Origin: a candidate division KSB1 bacterium
GTDB lineage: Bacteria; Zhuqueibacterota; Zhuqueibacteria; Residuimicrobiales; Krinioviventaceae
NCBI GenBank assembly: GCA_034521575.1
Contig: JAXHMJ010000005.1
Span: 1,798,001 to 1,862,000 of the forward strand
Direction of reading: 5' to 3'
Length of the DNA: 64,000 bases
Part shown: positions 1 to 10,662 of the stretch, in pieces
Layout: each line of letters opens with the position of its first letter
Numbering within the stretch: the first letter of the stretch is position 1
The notes under the pieces: model-generated
Database searches by the model: none
Seen by the model: the letters and a program-made list of their open reading frames with translations, nothing else
Told to the model about the DNA's origin: nothing
Position numbers and translations under genes: made by a program

Positions 1-2
1 AA

Positions 3-248
3 ATCAATGTAACACCGAAACTGTTTGGCAGTGCGTTCACCGCAACCGGACCGGCTTCACTGGTCTTGTTCGCAGGCGGTGGTTTTTTTCGTTATGTTCT
101 TGTACATATATGGAACTGGCAGTCCGTTTTTGTTTTGATCGCTGGAGGTATTGTTTCTTCAGCCCTGTATCTGGCGATGATCTTTTGGCTGGATGCTTCC
201 CTGTTGACAGAATGGAAAACCATGATCAAACAACGTAAGAAAATATGA
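3..248 (+). CDS. Polysaccharide flippase-like membrane protein, C-terminal fragment
   Basis: The reading frame is open from the window edge, so only the last ~81 residues are visible. They contain at least one strongly hydrophobic segment (around VFVLIAGGIVSSALYLAMIF) followed by a short basic cytoplasmic tail ending in KQRKK. The stop overlaps the ATG of the next glycosyltransferase gene (ATGA at 245-248), so it belongs to the same operon. Position at the head of a polysaccharide cluster and the terminal helix plus basic tail fit a Wzx/RfbX-type oligosaccharide flippase, but another multi-spanning protein is possible. There is no signature motif in this fragment, so the family call is an inference from context. 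Confidence 0.4.
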   Translation: MNVTPKLFGSAFTATGPASLVLFAGGGFFRYVLVHIWNWQSVFVLIAGGIVSSALYLAMIFWLDASLLTEWKTMIKQRKKI

Positions 249-1343
249 AAATAGCAATAATGGGAATTCGCGGTATTCCGGCGAATTACGGCGGGTTTGA
301 AACATTTGCAGAAGAACTGGCGCCGCGGCTGACAGACCGCGGGCATGACGTCACGGTTTACGGCCGGTCTCATTTTATTGATTATCAAGAACCGACGTAT
401 AAAGGCGTCCATATTAAAGTTTTGCCGACGATCAGTCATAAATACCTGGATACGGTAGTTCACACACTGGTTTGTACACTTTATAGTTTTTTCAAGCCCT
501 ATGATGTCGTGTTTATCTGCAACAGCGCCAATGCCGCATTCTGTTTCATACCGCGCCTGTGGAAAAAACCTGTGGTCCTGAATGTGGATGGACTGGAATG
601 GAAACGGCAAAAATGGAACAGCGCCGGGAAAGTGTATTATAAAATTTCAGAATGGCTGGCCACCTTCATTCCGAACGCCATTGTTTCCGATGCGCGCGAT
701 GTGCAGGCCTATTACGCCGGGAAATTTCACAAAACATCCACGTATATCCCGTATGGCGCTCGCTAAACCGGGTAACCCGGCACGGAATATTCTACAAGCA
801 GTACAAGATCAATCCGGACGGATATATCTCGATGTCAGCCGCATGGAACCGGAAAACAATGCGCACCGGGTGATCAAGGCATTTGAACAGGTAAAAACGG
901 CTAAAAAACTGGTGATGGTCGGTGACGCGCCGTACGCCACAGAATATATCAGGCAACTGAAAACCACAAAAGATCCGCGTATTCTCTTTACCGGCTATGT
1001 GTTCGGCAACGGTTATCGGCAGCTGCAAAGTCATGCCTATGCGTACATTCAGGCCACCGAAGTCGGCGGCACGCACCCGGCCCTGCTCGAAGGGATGGGC
1101 TATGGCAACTGCATATTGGCCAATGATGTACCCGAACACCATGAAGTGCTGGGCGAAACCGGGCTCTATTTTTCGAGAACAGATAATAATGACTTGGCCG
1201 ATAAAATTCAGTTTATTGTGGATCAGCCCGATCAGGCCCGCTCCTTCCGCAAAGCCGTACAAGAGCGCGTCCGTTCACGCTATCAATGGGACCGGATCGC
1301 TGATCAGTATGAACATTTATTCAAAAAGGTCGCCCGCTTATGA
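245..1343 (+). pseudogene. DUF1972-type glycosyltransferase (GT4-like), split by two frameshifts
   Basis: The N-terminus (IRGIPANYGGFETFAEELA) is the hallmark of the DUF1972 domain of rhamnosyl/galactosyltransferase-like GT4 enzymes, which add a sugar to a lipid-linked oligosaccharide at the cytoplasmic membrane face. The C-terminal half carries the GT1/GT4 donor-binding pattern (VSRMEPENN, then ATEVGGTHPALLEGMG with the EGMGYGN loop). The halves lie in different frames. The first frame stops at 766, a middle piece (IFYKQYKINPDGYI) reads in a second frame around 785-828, and the rest runs in a third frame from about 830. Two single-base losses would restore one protein of ~366 residues, normal for the family. 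The gene overlaps its neighbours by 4 bases on both sides (ATGA). It is either a real pseudogene or two sequence errors. Confidence 0.8.
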
Positions 1344-2963
1344 ATCTAAAGCGCAAAAAAACGACCCCGATGTTGCTTGTCATTCTGCTTGTTGCAGCGT
1401 TTTTGAGGCTCTATGGAATTAATTTCGGAAAGCCTTTTTTGTATCATCCGGATGAAATCAAACTGACCGCTCAGGCCGGACGTATGCTGAGCACAAAGTT
1501 CATGGATAAGGACGCCTGATTTTGGGCATCCGGGTGTATCCGCCGTTCTATCCCGATATGCCGGCCTGCGTGCTGGCTGTTCAGGTTGGAACCGGTCTGG
1601 CAACCGGACAATATGACTCTGCTCCAGGATGTGCAAACCACCTTTGAACAGGACCCCTTTGTGTTTTTTCTGTGGAGCCGAATTTTTGTCGCTCTGCTGG
1701 GTGTTCTGACCGTGTTTTCACCTCTACCCTATCGGCAAAACTGTATAACCGCAATCTGGGTCTTTTGGCCGCCCTGCTCCTAAGTGTCAATTTTCTGCAT
1801 GTCCGCCATTCTCACTTTGGCACCGTAGATGTGCCGTCTGCTTTCTTCGGAGTGCTGTGTCTGTTCTTTTGCGCCTTGATGATGCAACACCGGAAAACGC
1901 GCTATACGATTCTGGCCGCAGCAAGCGTCTCGCTGGCAGTCGCTACAAAATTCAGCATGCTGTTTCTGGTTCTTCCGTTCCTGTGGGCGCATTTCAGCCA
2001 GGCGCCGCTGCGACAATGGTTAGAGCGCCTGAAAGACCGACAGCTGTGGATCGGTGCCGCGACCGGCATACTCTCCTTTTTGATCGCCTGTCCGTTAATC
2101 TGGCTGGATTTTAACGAAACCTGGGGCGGCTTCCTGGGCGCACACCGGTTTGAACAAGCCGGTAAAATCGGCAGCGGCGGCGGATTTTTATCCTATTGGA
2201 CCGGACAACAGGCCCCGGGATTTGGTGTCTTTTACCCCAATTCGATCCCGGAAACCATGGGTATCATTTTGAGCCTCTCGGTGATTATCGGCATTGTCAT
2301 CATGATGATCCGGCATAAAAAATCAGACCTATTGCTGCTCTTGTTCATGCTTCCCACTTATTTCATGTTCGAAGACATGCTCTATCAAAGCCATGCGCCA
2401 CCTGCTGCCCCTCGCCGCCGTTTTTCATGATCACGGCAGCCCTGACTTTTGAATGGCTTTATGACAAACTCAAACGACCGGGGTTGAAAATCCTTTTGGC
2501 CGCACTGATCCTGTTCGTGTGTGCGGAAAATGCCGCTCACGCCGTCTCTTACTTTGACAAGCTGAAAGATACAGACCCGCGCACCAAAGCTGCATCCTGG
2601 ATTCAAAACAACATCAAACCCGGTCACAAGGTTATTATCGAGTCCTTTCCTCCACCTATCCCGGAATCCGACAGTCTGGATGTGATCGAGGCGGACCTGA
2701 TGCGCAAGAGCACCCAAACGACCGAATCCCTTGAAACCTTACTCAAAACCTGCGATTGCTGCTATTATATATCGGATGATTTTACCCGGCAGGTGTTTGA
2801 CTGGAAGTATACAAAACAACATTATGCAAAAATTAGTCAGGACCGTAAAGATTTTTTCAATTGGCTGGAACAAAACAGCAAATCAAGTCGCTTATTTAAG
2901 AGCAAACACCCGATTTTGCAGCCGTCTGTAAAAATATATAAAATGCACAACCCGGAACAATAG
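1340..2963 (+). pseudogene. GT39/PMT-like membrane glycosyltransferase, multiply frameshifted
   Basis: Translation from ATG 1340 (overlapping the upstream TGA) gives a signal-anchor helix followed by YHPDE, the HPDE motif near the first external loop of dolichyl/undecaprenyl-phosphate-sugar dependent GT-C enzymes (ArnT/PMT type). Continuations occur in alternating frames: LLQDVQTTFEQDP near 1620, NLGLLAALLLSVNFLHVRHS from ~1755, RHLLPLAAVF near 2393 and MITAALTFEW from 2427. At least five single-base shifts (around 1515, 1617, 1715, 2391 and 2426) are needed to rebuild a protein of ~540 residues with many membrane helices and a soluble C-terminal domain. An intact relative with the same HPDE start sits at 14199-15779. 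No premature stop by substitution was noticed, so indels are the only lesions. Confidence 0.75.
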
Positions 2964-2977
2964 AGCCTGTCCGAACT

Positions 2978-3721
2978 ATGATGATAAAAAAACTAACAAT
3001 CGTAATCCCCGCCTATAATGAAGCTGACAACCTGGAACAATTGTTTCCCCGTTTTCACAAAGCTGTTCAGGATTTGCGGGCCAAACAGATCGATGCAGAA
3101 ATGGTGGTTGTCAATGACGGAAGCTCGGATGCCACTGCAGCAAAAAGCAGAGAAAACCATGTAACCGTCGTTTCGCATCCCTTTAATCTCGGCGTATGCG
3201 CCGCACTGCACACCGGATTTCTTTATGCGCTTGAAAACGACAGTGACGCCCTGATCACGGTAGACGCCGACGGACAGCATAATCCGGAAGATATCCATTA
3301 TCTGATCCGGGAATTTGAAAAAAGGAATTCGGACGTCATTATCGGCTCCCGCTTTGTCGAGAAAACCGGCTATAAAAAAGAGTTTCTCCGATTCTCGGGC
3401 ATCAAATTATTTTCTGTACTTGTGAAACTGCTGACCCATCTCACCATCCATGATGTCACCTCCGGATTCCGGGTCTTTGATAAAAAGGCGATCAGATTTT
3501 TATCAAACCATTTTCCCGAGGACTATCCGGATGCTGAAATCCTTATCCTGTTGAACAAATCCGGGTTCAAGGTAGAAGAAGTACCAATTGAAATGAATCC
3601 CAGAATGCAGGGCACATCTCAACACAACCTGAAATCCGCTCTCCTCTATCCGTTCAAAAACCTGCTAACTATCCTGATTGTTTTGATCAGAACATTGCAA
3701 AAAAAGAGGGCGAATACATGA
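2978..3721 (+). CDS. Family 2 glycosyltransferase, dolichol-phosphate-mannose-synthase-like
   Basis: This 247-residue protein is a complete GT-A glycosyltransferase. It opens with IVIPAYNEADNLEQL, has the nucleotide-binding VVVNDGSSD, the DADGQHNPED metal-binding DXD-type motif, and GSRF plus TSGFRVF, as in DPM1/polyprenyl-phosphate sugar synthases. Such enzymes transfer a sugar from a nucleotide donor to a polyprenyl phosphate, making the lipid-linked donor used by GT-C enzymes like those in this cluster. There are no C-terminal membrane helices. The stop overlaps the start of the DUF2304 gene (ATGA, 3718-3721), and this GT2/DUF2304 pairing recurs in many bacteria. Either of two consecutive ATG codons could be the start. 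Confidence 0.9.
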   Translation: MMIKKLTIVIPAYNEADNLEQLFPRFHKAVQDLRAKQIDAEMVVVNDGSSDATAAKSRENHVTVVSHPFNLGVCAALHTGFLYALENDSDALITVDADGQHNPEDIHYLIREFEKRNSDVIIGSRFVEKTGYKKEFLRFSGIKLFSVLVKLLTHLTIHDVTSGFRVFDKKAIRFLSNHFPEDYPDAEILILLNKSGFKVEEVPIEMNPRMQGTSQHNLKSALLYPFKNLLTILIVLIRTLQKKRANT

Positions 3722-4101
3722 AATATCTGGATATATCGCTTCGTTCAAAGCTCATCGTGGCGCTGATCGCCCTTGTTTTCATCACGTATATCATCTCGCT
3801 GCTGTACAAAAACAAAATGTCGGCCAGTTTTGCCCTGGGCTGGATCATCGTCACAATAATCGCCACTTCCGGCATTGTATTTCATCCGGTGCTCAAATTT
3901 ATCACATTTATCAGCGGTGTGCGGACCGGCGCCAATACTCTGACACTTTATGCATTTGTCTTTATCTTTGCGGTCTTGATCGTTTTTTCCATACAACTGT
4001 CAACATTGTATTCGCAGAACAAAAAGCTATCCCAACAGGTTGCCCTGTTACGAACAAGGCTGGAAAAACTCGAACCAGGAAATTCACGTGAAACGCAATA
4101 A
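3718..4101 (+). CDS. DUF2304 small membrane protein
   Basis: The product has 127 residues: a short polar N-terminus, three hydrophobic segments (about residues 11-28, 36-54 and 72-95), then a charged coiled-coil-like tail (SQNKKLSQQVALLRTRLEKLE). This architecture and length match the DUF2304 family, typically encoded directly after a DPM-like GT2 gene, as here with a 4-base overlap. A role as membrane partner or anchor of the GT2 enzyme is an inference from this conserved pairing; no catalytic residues can be named. The downstream glycosyltransferase gene starts inside its last codons. Confidence 0.85.
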   Translation: MKYLDISLRSKLIVALIALVFITYIISLLYKNKMSASFALGWIIVTIIATSGIVFHPVLKFITFISGVRTGANTLTLYAFVFIFAVLIVFSIQLSTLYSQNKKLSQQVALLRTRLEKLEPGNSRETQ

Positions 4102-5814
4102 GTTATTCAATTCCAAATCTCTTCTATTCTCTCTGTTTGTTCTGGCATTGATTGTTCGCATTGCCTATGTGGTTCAGCTGGAGGACCAGTATTATTACTA
4201 TGATACAGTACACTATGATACTGCCGCCCGGCACATATTATCTGAACAGACATTTGGTCCCAGTTTACATTACTATGGAGAGTATGATCACTATGCCCTG
4301 GAAGCACCGTTCCCGATTTACTTATCTTTCATTTATATGATTTTCGGCCACAGCTATCTGGCCGTGCGTTTGATGAATGTTCTTTTGTCTATGATTTATC
4401 TGTTTATCCTGTATCAAATCGCACGGCGTTTTTCCAAACGGGTGGCAGTGTGGGCACTGATGATCGCCAGCCTATTCCCCTTTTTCATTTATATCGCCGG
4501 TCTGCTGTATGTAACACAGTTGTTCGCACTGCTGTTACTTTTGATTGTGTATTTTTTTCTCCAGTACATGGAGACAGGCCGAATCTCACATCTGGCCTTG
4601 GCCGCTTTTTTTTATGCATTAACCATTGCCACCCGTCCCGTTCTTTTGCCTTCAATCCCGCTGGTCCTGCTTTGGGTGTTTTTCGCCAGGGATATACGCT
4701 TTACTGTAAAAATGTTTAGAGTGTCCCTGTTAGCAATCATCATTCTGATCGTTCTCACTCCCTGGACCTACCGCAACTATAAAGTTTTTGGCGTTATAGC
4801 CCCGGGTCGCGCCTGCCTCGCAGAAGCCAATATTTTTCAAGACATTAAATACTTGATTGAACGCAAAGAATCAGTAAAGCAAAAGCAGTTTACAAACCGG
4901 CATTTTTCTGTCAAAGTAAATAAAAATGACACCATTTCTTCCTGGGAATTTTTTGTCGACGATTCCTCGTTCATGATTCTCGAACCCTACACAAACATCA
5001 AAAACACACGCACCCCTTACCTGGGACTTTTGATTTACGGTGATTCGTCATTTCGTCTGGATGGCTTAAAGGCGTGGGACGAAAGCGGACAAGTTTTTAG
5101 CCTGAATACGGCGCGTCCAGCCGCATTATCGGAGCGAACTCACCTGGACAATGGAAAGCTGGTTACATCCGCATCAGGACAGACATGGGAGCCGGCAGCG
5201 GTCTTTAAACTTGAGAATCAACCCGAAAAAATTGAATTGAAATACCCGGAGACCATCCCCGCAAGAGAAATAAGGCGCATAGCCCTATGGACCAATCTAA
5301 AAGACTCTGTGCTGACCACAGACGGGGTTATGCTCTGGCTGCATCCCTGGTACGAAGCCGACGCCTGGTTTGTGAAAAACGGCAAACCGGATCACAGCAT
5401 CAACGTCAAACCGATTTATCCGCAAACCAGCACAAAGGTGCTTTTCCGGTTAATAAAGAAACATCCGATTAAATTTTTCAAAAAACACTTTATAAAAGAG
5501 GTGGACTGTTTTGGTCACCCGCCGTATACAGAATCGAAAAACAAAACATCCCCAAACAATTGTACAATATGATTTCCATCATGTTTTTAACACCGCTGTT
5601 CATACTGGCCCCCATCGGCATATTCAGATTACGGCATTCTTTAAAAACCCTAACCCTGATTCTAATTCCCATTGTCACCATTTCATTTTCCTATGCCCTG
5701 TTTCACGCCGAAGTCAGGTATCGGATTCCACTTGACGGGCTCATTATTCTATTGGCAGTGCTGGGTTTGAACAGCGTGGTCACATACGCTATTAAAAAAA
5801 AGCATCATGCCTGA
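4088..5814 (+). pseudogene. GT39-like membrane glycosyltransferase, frameshifted near its C-terminus
   Basis: The protein starts best at GTG 4088, which has an AGGA about eight bases upstream; the longer frame from 4040 lacks a ribosome site and lies inside DUF2304. It has numerous hydrophobic helices and the GT-C style first loop rich in Tyr/Asp (YYYYDTVHYDTAARHIL), followed by ATRPVLLPSIPLVL and TPWTYRNYKVFG, typical of PMT_2/glycosyltransferase family 39. A soluble insert spans roughly residues 265-460. The frame closes at 5572, but the neighbouring frame continues with LFWSPAVYRIEKQNIPKQL and two more helices to 5814, so one base is missing near 5500. The downstream start (5807) overlaps the restored end, which supports 5814 as the true stop. 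Confidence 0.78.
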
Positions 5815-7006
5815 TGAGTATGTGTACAACATAAAACCCCCGATAACAGAAATGATTGAGAAAAAAAACATATCAATTTTTAAGCGTAAAACGCTGGTTT
5901 TCCTGTATGCTTTTTTTAGCGCTGGTTTATTTACACTATTCTGGATTCTGGCAGGAGAAAAGTGGAAAGTTTTTGGTGATGCTGTCCAGTATCTTGCGGT
6001 CTATCACAACGACCCGGCGACAGCTCCTTTCGGATATCGTATTCTGGTGCCGTATTTGGCCAGGTTATTCCCCTTTGGTGCAACAGTGAATTTTGCCATT
6101 GTCACAATCGCTTTTCTGATCCTGACTAATCTTGTAATTGTTAAATATTCGCAACTGAAAAATCATTCACCTGTTCATTGCCTTGTTTTCAGTTTGTTCT
6201 GGCTTTGTTCGTTTGCATTTGTATATTATGTGACAACATGGATCCGGGCGGATGCTCCCATGCTGTTTTTGCTGGCGCTGATTATTTTACTATCACAGTA
6301 CAGAATTTCAGTTTTTGCATTATTCTTTATTCTGGCTCTGGGGCTTTTATCGCATGAAACCATGCTGATCGGGTTGTTCATGCTATGGATTGACAATATT
6401 TTCCATGGATCTTTTACCGGTGGGAATCGATACAAGTATTACGAATTAATTTTCATCACCCTGCTTCTGATCCTGTTTTGGGTCCTGACGCGCTATTGGA
6501 TATCAGTAAAAGTCTCAAGTGATCTGAATTATACAAACTCTTTTTTCGCCCTGTTCACCTATGTTCTGGAGTACAGCGGAGGCCTTTTTAAACATGGCAT
6601 GCGGATTTATGCCGCATACGGCCCCGTTCTTATATACAGTTTTTTGTTTATCACAAGACACCAAAAGAATAATAAAATTTCATTCTTTTCCTTTTTGTTT
6701 GCAGCCCTTGTCGCAACATTCTTTGCAACCGACACCTTACGAGTCATGGCGATTATCTATTTTCCAGTGTTATACTATGCTGCAAATTATATAGAACTGT
6801 TGTGGAAAAACAAGCAACAGATCAAGGCCATATCACTGGTTCTGCTTCAGATGAGCTATTCCTACATTGTGTATGGTCATCTGAGAACCTTTGAACAATC
6901 TCTTCTCTTGACTGTGATTGCAGCACTGTTGTCTGCAGCCGCTTTGCTTATCACCCTTTTTCATAACAAATCAATATCCGGCCCCCCGGCTCGGACTGTA
7001 TCGTGA
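5807..7006 (+). CDS. Multi-spanning membrane protein of the polysaccharide locus
   Basis: The product has 399 residues and about ten hydrophobic segments, beginning after a polar head of ~28 residues. A conserved-looking motif follows the first helix: GDAVQYLAVYHNDP and PFGYRILVPYLARLFPFG. This Asp-containing loop followed by PFxYRxLxPxL resembles unnamed GT-C-like or polymerase-like membrane proteins in exopolysaccharide clusters, where the Asp in the first outer loop is often catalytic. I cannot assign a specific family. It overlaps the end of the previous (restored) gene by eight bases and is followed after 21 bases by the O-antigen ligase-like gene. An internal ATG at 5855 is an alternative start. 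Confidence 0.6.
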   Translation: MPDEYVYNIKPPITEMIEKKNISIFKRKTLVFLYAFFSAGLFTLFWILAGEKWKVFGDAVQYLAVYHNDPATAPFGYRILVPYLARLFPFGATVNFAIVTIAFLILTNLVIVKYSQLKNHSPVHCLVFSLFWLCSFAFVYYVTTWIRADAPMLFLLALIILLSQYRISVFALFFILALGLLSHETMLIGLFMLWIDNIFHGSFTGGNRYKYYELIFITLLLILFWVLTRYWISVKVSSDLNYTNSFFALFTYVLEYSGGLFKHGMRIYAAYGPVLIYSFLFITRHQKNNKISFFSFLFAALVATFFATDTLRVMAIIYFPVLYYAANYIELLWKNKQQIKAISLVLLQMSYSYIVYGHLRTFEQSLLLTVIAALLSAAALLITLFHNKSISGPPARTVS

Positions 7007-7027
7007 CAAATAAAGATTGAACTCGAA

Positions 7028-8365
7028 ATGAAACTTTTCCATAAAACTTTGATCATCCTGTTCGGTATATCTATTTCAATAGAACAGGGATTCACCATGG
7101 TATTGGGGCGTCTTCAAAACGGTAATCTCATCGGCCCTGATGTGGTCATGCCCGTTGACATTCTGTGCTATGCTTTATTGCTCTTCAAACCCTACAAGCA
7201 TGTCCATACCCGCTCAAAATGGATGATCACCTTTGGCATCACACTGTCTTTGCTGTATCTGTTTTGGTCGTTTCTGGGTGAATTTATCTCCTACGATCCG
7301 GCCGCATTCCGCTTTGGATTTGTCCACCTTGCCCGGGCCATACTGGTATTTATAACCATCCTCACTCGAATTCAAACGCGGGAAGATGTCATAAATTTCA
7401 CCAAAGGGATTATGTATTCCCTGGGAATTCAGGCAATTATTGGTGTCTGGCAATGGCAAATCGGCCCGGTCAATATACCGTTTTTTAAAATGAACTATAG
7501 TTGGCGGGTATCCGGTACACTCCGCGTGGCGAATGCGCTCGGCGCATTCACAGCAGCACTAACCCCGCTGGCAATTCGTCTTGCTCTGTTTACCAAAGTA
7601 AAACCCCGTTGGCTCTGGATGATCATCGCTGTATTCTCAATCGGAACCCTTTATGCCACTTACACAAGAGGCGCCTGGATATCCTTTACGATTTCCATGG
7701 CATTGTTTTTTATTATTGACTTTTATAAAGCAAAACTGACCAAACGGGATCTTTCTCTGCTGCTTTTAAGCTTGAGCGTTGGGATCATCCTAATCAATAT
7801 CAAATACGGAGATGCTATTCAAAATCGTATGTCTGGTGCTGAAGAATCTCTGAGAGGCGATAGTGGACACAGCCGACTGAATATGGCCAGGGACGCCATT
7901 GGAATTATCCGGGAAAATCCGGTATTTGGCGTCGGACTTAATAATTACCGTTTTCATGCCGATCCATCAATACAGGGAACGCGCATCGTGCATAACACCT
8001 ACTTGCTCATAACAGCACAACAGGGAATCATCGGCATTGCTTTGTTTGTGATCTTGCATATTACATTCTTTTACAGGGGGTTCAAGATAATCCACACAAA
8101 GGATAAAACATTATATCATATCGGTATGGCAACTCTGACAGGGATGATGTCACAATTTATTTACTTTCTTGTCGCTCCTGATTATCGTCTCGTTCCGGTG
8201 AAGCTCCAACACTGGCGACTATTGGCAACATTAGCAGTTGTAATCGTCGCAAATCACGAACATCAAATCCTTTTGCGAGTCAAAAAACTAAAGAAAAAAA
8301 CATCTTATCAGGGTATCCCAGGAAAAATGCTGCGGCCAAATGGAAATCTTGCAAAAAAATATTAG
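7028..8365 (+). CDS. O-antigen ligase / polymerase family protein
   Basis: This 445-residue integral membrane protein has ~11 hydrophobic helices and one long extracytoplasmic loop near residues 270-330. The loop carries the Wzy/WaaL-type signature: RDAIGIIRENPVFGVGLNNY followed by HNTYLLITAQQGIIGI. The His in HNTYL and Arg residues in that loop are the usual functional positions of the O-antigen ligase family (PF04932). Such proteins polymerise repeat units or ligate finished glycan to a carrier on the outer face of the inner membrane. Its last 26 bases overlap the flippase gene start at 8340, so the two are translationally linked. Confidence 0.85.
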   Translation: MKLFHKTLIILFGISISIEQGFTMVLGRLQNGNLIGPDVVMPVDILCYALLLFKPYKHVHTRSKWMITFGITLSLLYLFWSFLGEFISYDPAAFRFGFVHLARAILVFITILTRIQTREDVINFTKGIMYSLGIQAIIGVWQWQIGPVNIPFFKMNYSWRVSGTLRVANALGAFTAALTPLAIRLALFTKVKPRWLWMIIAVFSIGTLYATYTRGAWISFTISMALFFIIDFYKAKLTKRDLSLLLLSLSVGIILINIKYGDAIQNRMSGAEESLRGDSGHSRLNMARDAIGIIRENPVFGVGLNNYRFHADPSIQGTRIVHNTYLLITAQQGIIGIALFVILHITFFYRGFKIIHTKDKTLYHIGMATLTGMMSQFIYFLVAPDYRLVPVKLQHWRLLATLAVVIVANHEHQILLRVKKLKKKTSYQGIPGKMLRPNGNLAKKY

Positions 8366-9765
8366 TTTTATAGGTACAAGTAAAATATTTACAACACTGC
8401 TCGCTTTTATCCTTGTCCCGGTGGCAACCCACAACCTGGGAAGCGAACAATTTGGTATATATACCCTTGCCACTACAATTGGATTTATCATTATTCTTTT
8501 GTCCGATATGGGTATTTATACCATCACCGCCCGGGAAATATCCAGGCATCCCGGGATTGCCTCTTCTTTTTATGCCAGAGTACTCTCTACAAAAGGAATT
8601 CTCGCATTACTGACCATTCCCTTGTTAATTGTCTTTTTACTTTTGATGAACTATAATGCAACAAGTGTATACGTAATAGGGGTCTATGCGTTTTCCGCTG
8701 TGCTGACTTCCTTTTCAAGAGGCGCGTTTGGTGTTTTTCAGGGGTTTCAAAAGATGCAGTACGAAGCAATCTGTGTCTCTACCGAAAAAATTATTTCCTT
8801 TTCAACCGGAATCGCCCTGCTGCTTCTCGGATTTGGTGTAAAATTTTTCATCTGGTCGTTTGTTATTTCCAGTATTGCCCAGTTTCTGCTTGCACATTTT
8901 TACATGTCACGACACTTTCTCAAAATCCGTTTTCGTCTGTCAGCAAAACAATGCGCGTGTTTTATTAAGTGTTTCAACCTATGTTGGCGCTTCGGCATTC
9001 CTGGCAATGGTCTACAATCATCTCGATATTTTGATGCTGTCCAAAATGGCATCCCTTGAGGATGTTGGTAACTATTCTGCTGCTTATCAGATACTCCGCG
9101 TAACCAGTATCTTTCCCACTATTCTTGCAACCGCATTCCTCCCCCAGCTCACACGGCTTTACAACAATTTCCCGTCGCTCGGTGCACTTTTCTCTCAGGG
9201 TCTCGGCTATCTGGCCATTTTTATTATTCCACTCGTGCCTGCGGTCATGATTTTACACGAACCGCTGTTTGTGTTTATTTGTGGGACTGATTTTATTCCC
9301 GGCAAAGATGCCTTTCAAATTCTCGCATTTGCAGTGGTATTTCAAATGCTGAATATATTTTTTGTTCCGCTTTATATTGCCCTTGATCAACAAAAGAAAA
9401 TTGTTCAGTTTCAAGGGGTCGGACTTTTGGTAAATGTCTCATTGAATTTAATCCTGATTCCCGTTTTATCCTTTATCGGCGCCTCTTATGCTACTGTTGC
9501 GACTGAATTTTGTATTTTTGCACTGATATTTATCTGGATTCGCCGTAAATTATCTGTCCCCCTGCTGCCACGGTTGAAATATCTACTCAAACTGGCGGCA
9601 GGCACTCTGATAATGTGTATATTCATTATCATATCACAATTTTATTCGTTGCACATTGCTATCATTGTCGTAGTTTCGGTAATTATTTACAGCATTGCGT
9701 TGGAATTGTTAAATGCGGTTAATTTTACGCATTTAATCCGGAATATTGTATCGTTACACAAATAA
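8340..9765 (+). pseudogene. Oligosaccharide flippase (Wzx/MATE-like), frameshifted
   Basis: The N-terminal half (from ATG 8340) reads NISFIGTSKIFTTLLAFILV and LGSEQFGIYTLATTIGFI, a textbook start for polysaccharide transport proteins of the Wzx/RfbX family, with regular pairs of membrane helices. It runs out of frame at about 8945-8960, where an A-run and a T-run occur. Translation continues in another frame as ARVLLSVSTYVGASAFLAMV and HLDILMLSKMASLEDVGNYS to the stop at 9765. One or two single-base indels would restore ~475 residues, the usual family length. The protein would flip lipid-linked repeat units across the inner membrane before action of the adjacent O-antigen ligase-like protein. 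Confidence 0.85.
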
Positions 9766-9818
9766 AATTACCATGCCGTAAAACAAGGATAAAATATCGA
9801 ATAAACACCTTTCCTGGC

Positions 9819-10655
9819 TTGTATTTTGCAGGGATTCCTTGTGTTCACTGTCAAATAAACCGGGTATTGATACTATTGCTTTCAGAACAAAAAATCGAAA
9901 AATTACAAACATTTTATCAGCGTCAAAAAGCACTTGTTACATCCCCGTTCATTGACGAACAGATGACTTTAAACTCTCCGCTGTTCCAGGGTCTGCAGCA
10001 GCGACTTGCTATTTCTTTTTCAAACAAGCGCATTCTCGACATTGGATGCGGCAGCGGGATGCTGGGTGCATTTTTTAATAATCATCAGCATTATACAGGA
10101 CTCGACTTGAATCAATGGCCGTCCTTTCATATTCTTACTGATGATAAACACCATTATTCCCGGGCCAATGCCTTGCATCTTCCGATTCAAAACGCAATTA
10201 TGGATATTGCAATTTGTATGGACAGTTTCGAGCATTTCCCCGATCAGTTCATGGCCGCCCGAGAGATCAGACGTGTTCTCAAACCGAATGGTTCGTTTAT
10301 ATTATCTGTTCCCAATTATGCGAATATTTCAGGATTTGTAAAATACCTGAACGAATACTCCGGGCGCTATGAAAAGCAGACATGGGCACCTTTTGATTTC
10401 TGGGAACCTGAAGAATTGGAGCATTTTATGACGCCGGGCCGTATAAAAACCATCTTTAGAAAAGCCGGTTTTCGATCTTTTCAACGGTTCGGCTATGATA
10501 AAGAAGTGGTGATCGGTTTGTGTCCCTGGGTCTGGCACCCTAAAATGCCTCGCAAACTGGCTCGCTTGATTTCAAAATTATTTGAACCGGTGTCATCACC
10601 GCTTGTAAAAATATGGCCTGAAAGCAGTCTGCACACTTTTTGGAAAATTCAGTGA
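9819..10655 (+). CDS. Class I SAM-dependent methyltransferase
   Basis: The core carries the SAM-binding motif I ILDIGCGSGMLG, an acidic residue after the second strand (GLDLNQW), motif IV-like AICMDSFEHFPD, and the ALxPNG loop (VLKPNGSFILSVPNY), all typical of the Methyltransf_11/25 group. Within a polysaccharide locus it probably methylates a sugar or a lipid-linked intermediate, or a small-molecule precursor; the substrate cannot be read from sequence. The start is uncertain: the frame opens at TTG 9819 without a convincing ribosome site, and later TTG/ATG codons up to about 9963 could be used. It is separated by seven bases from the next gene. Confidence 0.8.
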   Translation: MYFAGIPCVHCQINRVLILLLSEQKIEKLQTFYQRQKALVTSPFIDEQMTLNSPLFQGLQQRLAISFSNKRILDIGCGSGMLGAFFNNHQHYTGLDLNQWPSFHILTDDKHHYSRANALHLPIQNAIMDIAICMDSFEHFPDQFMAAREIRRVLKPNGSFILSVPNYANISGFVKYLNEYSGRYEKQTWAPFDFWEPEELEHFMTPGRIKTIFRKAGFRSFQRFGYDKEVVIGLCPWVWHPKMPRKLARLISKLFEPVSSPLVKIWPESSLHTFWKIQ

Positions 10656-10662
10656 GGTTGTT

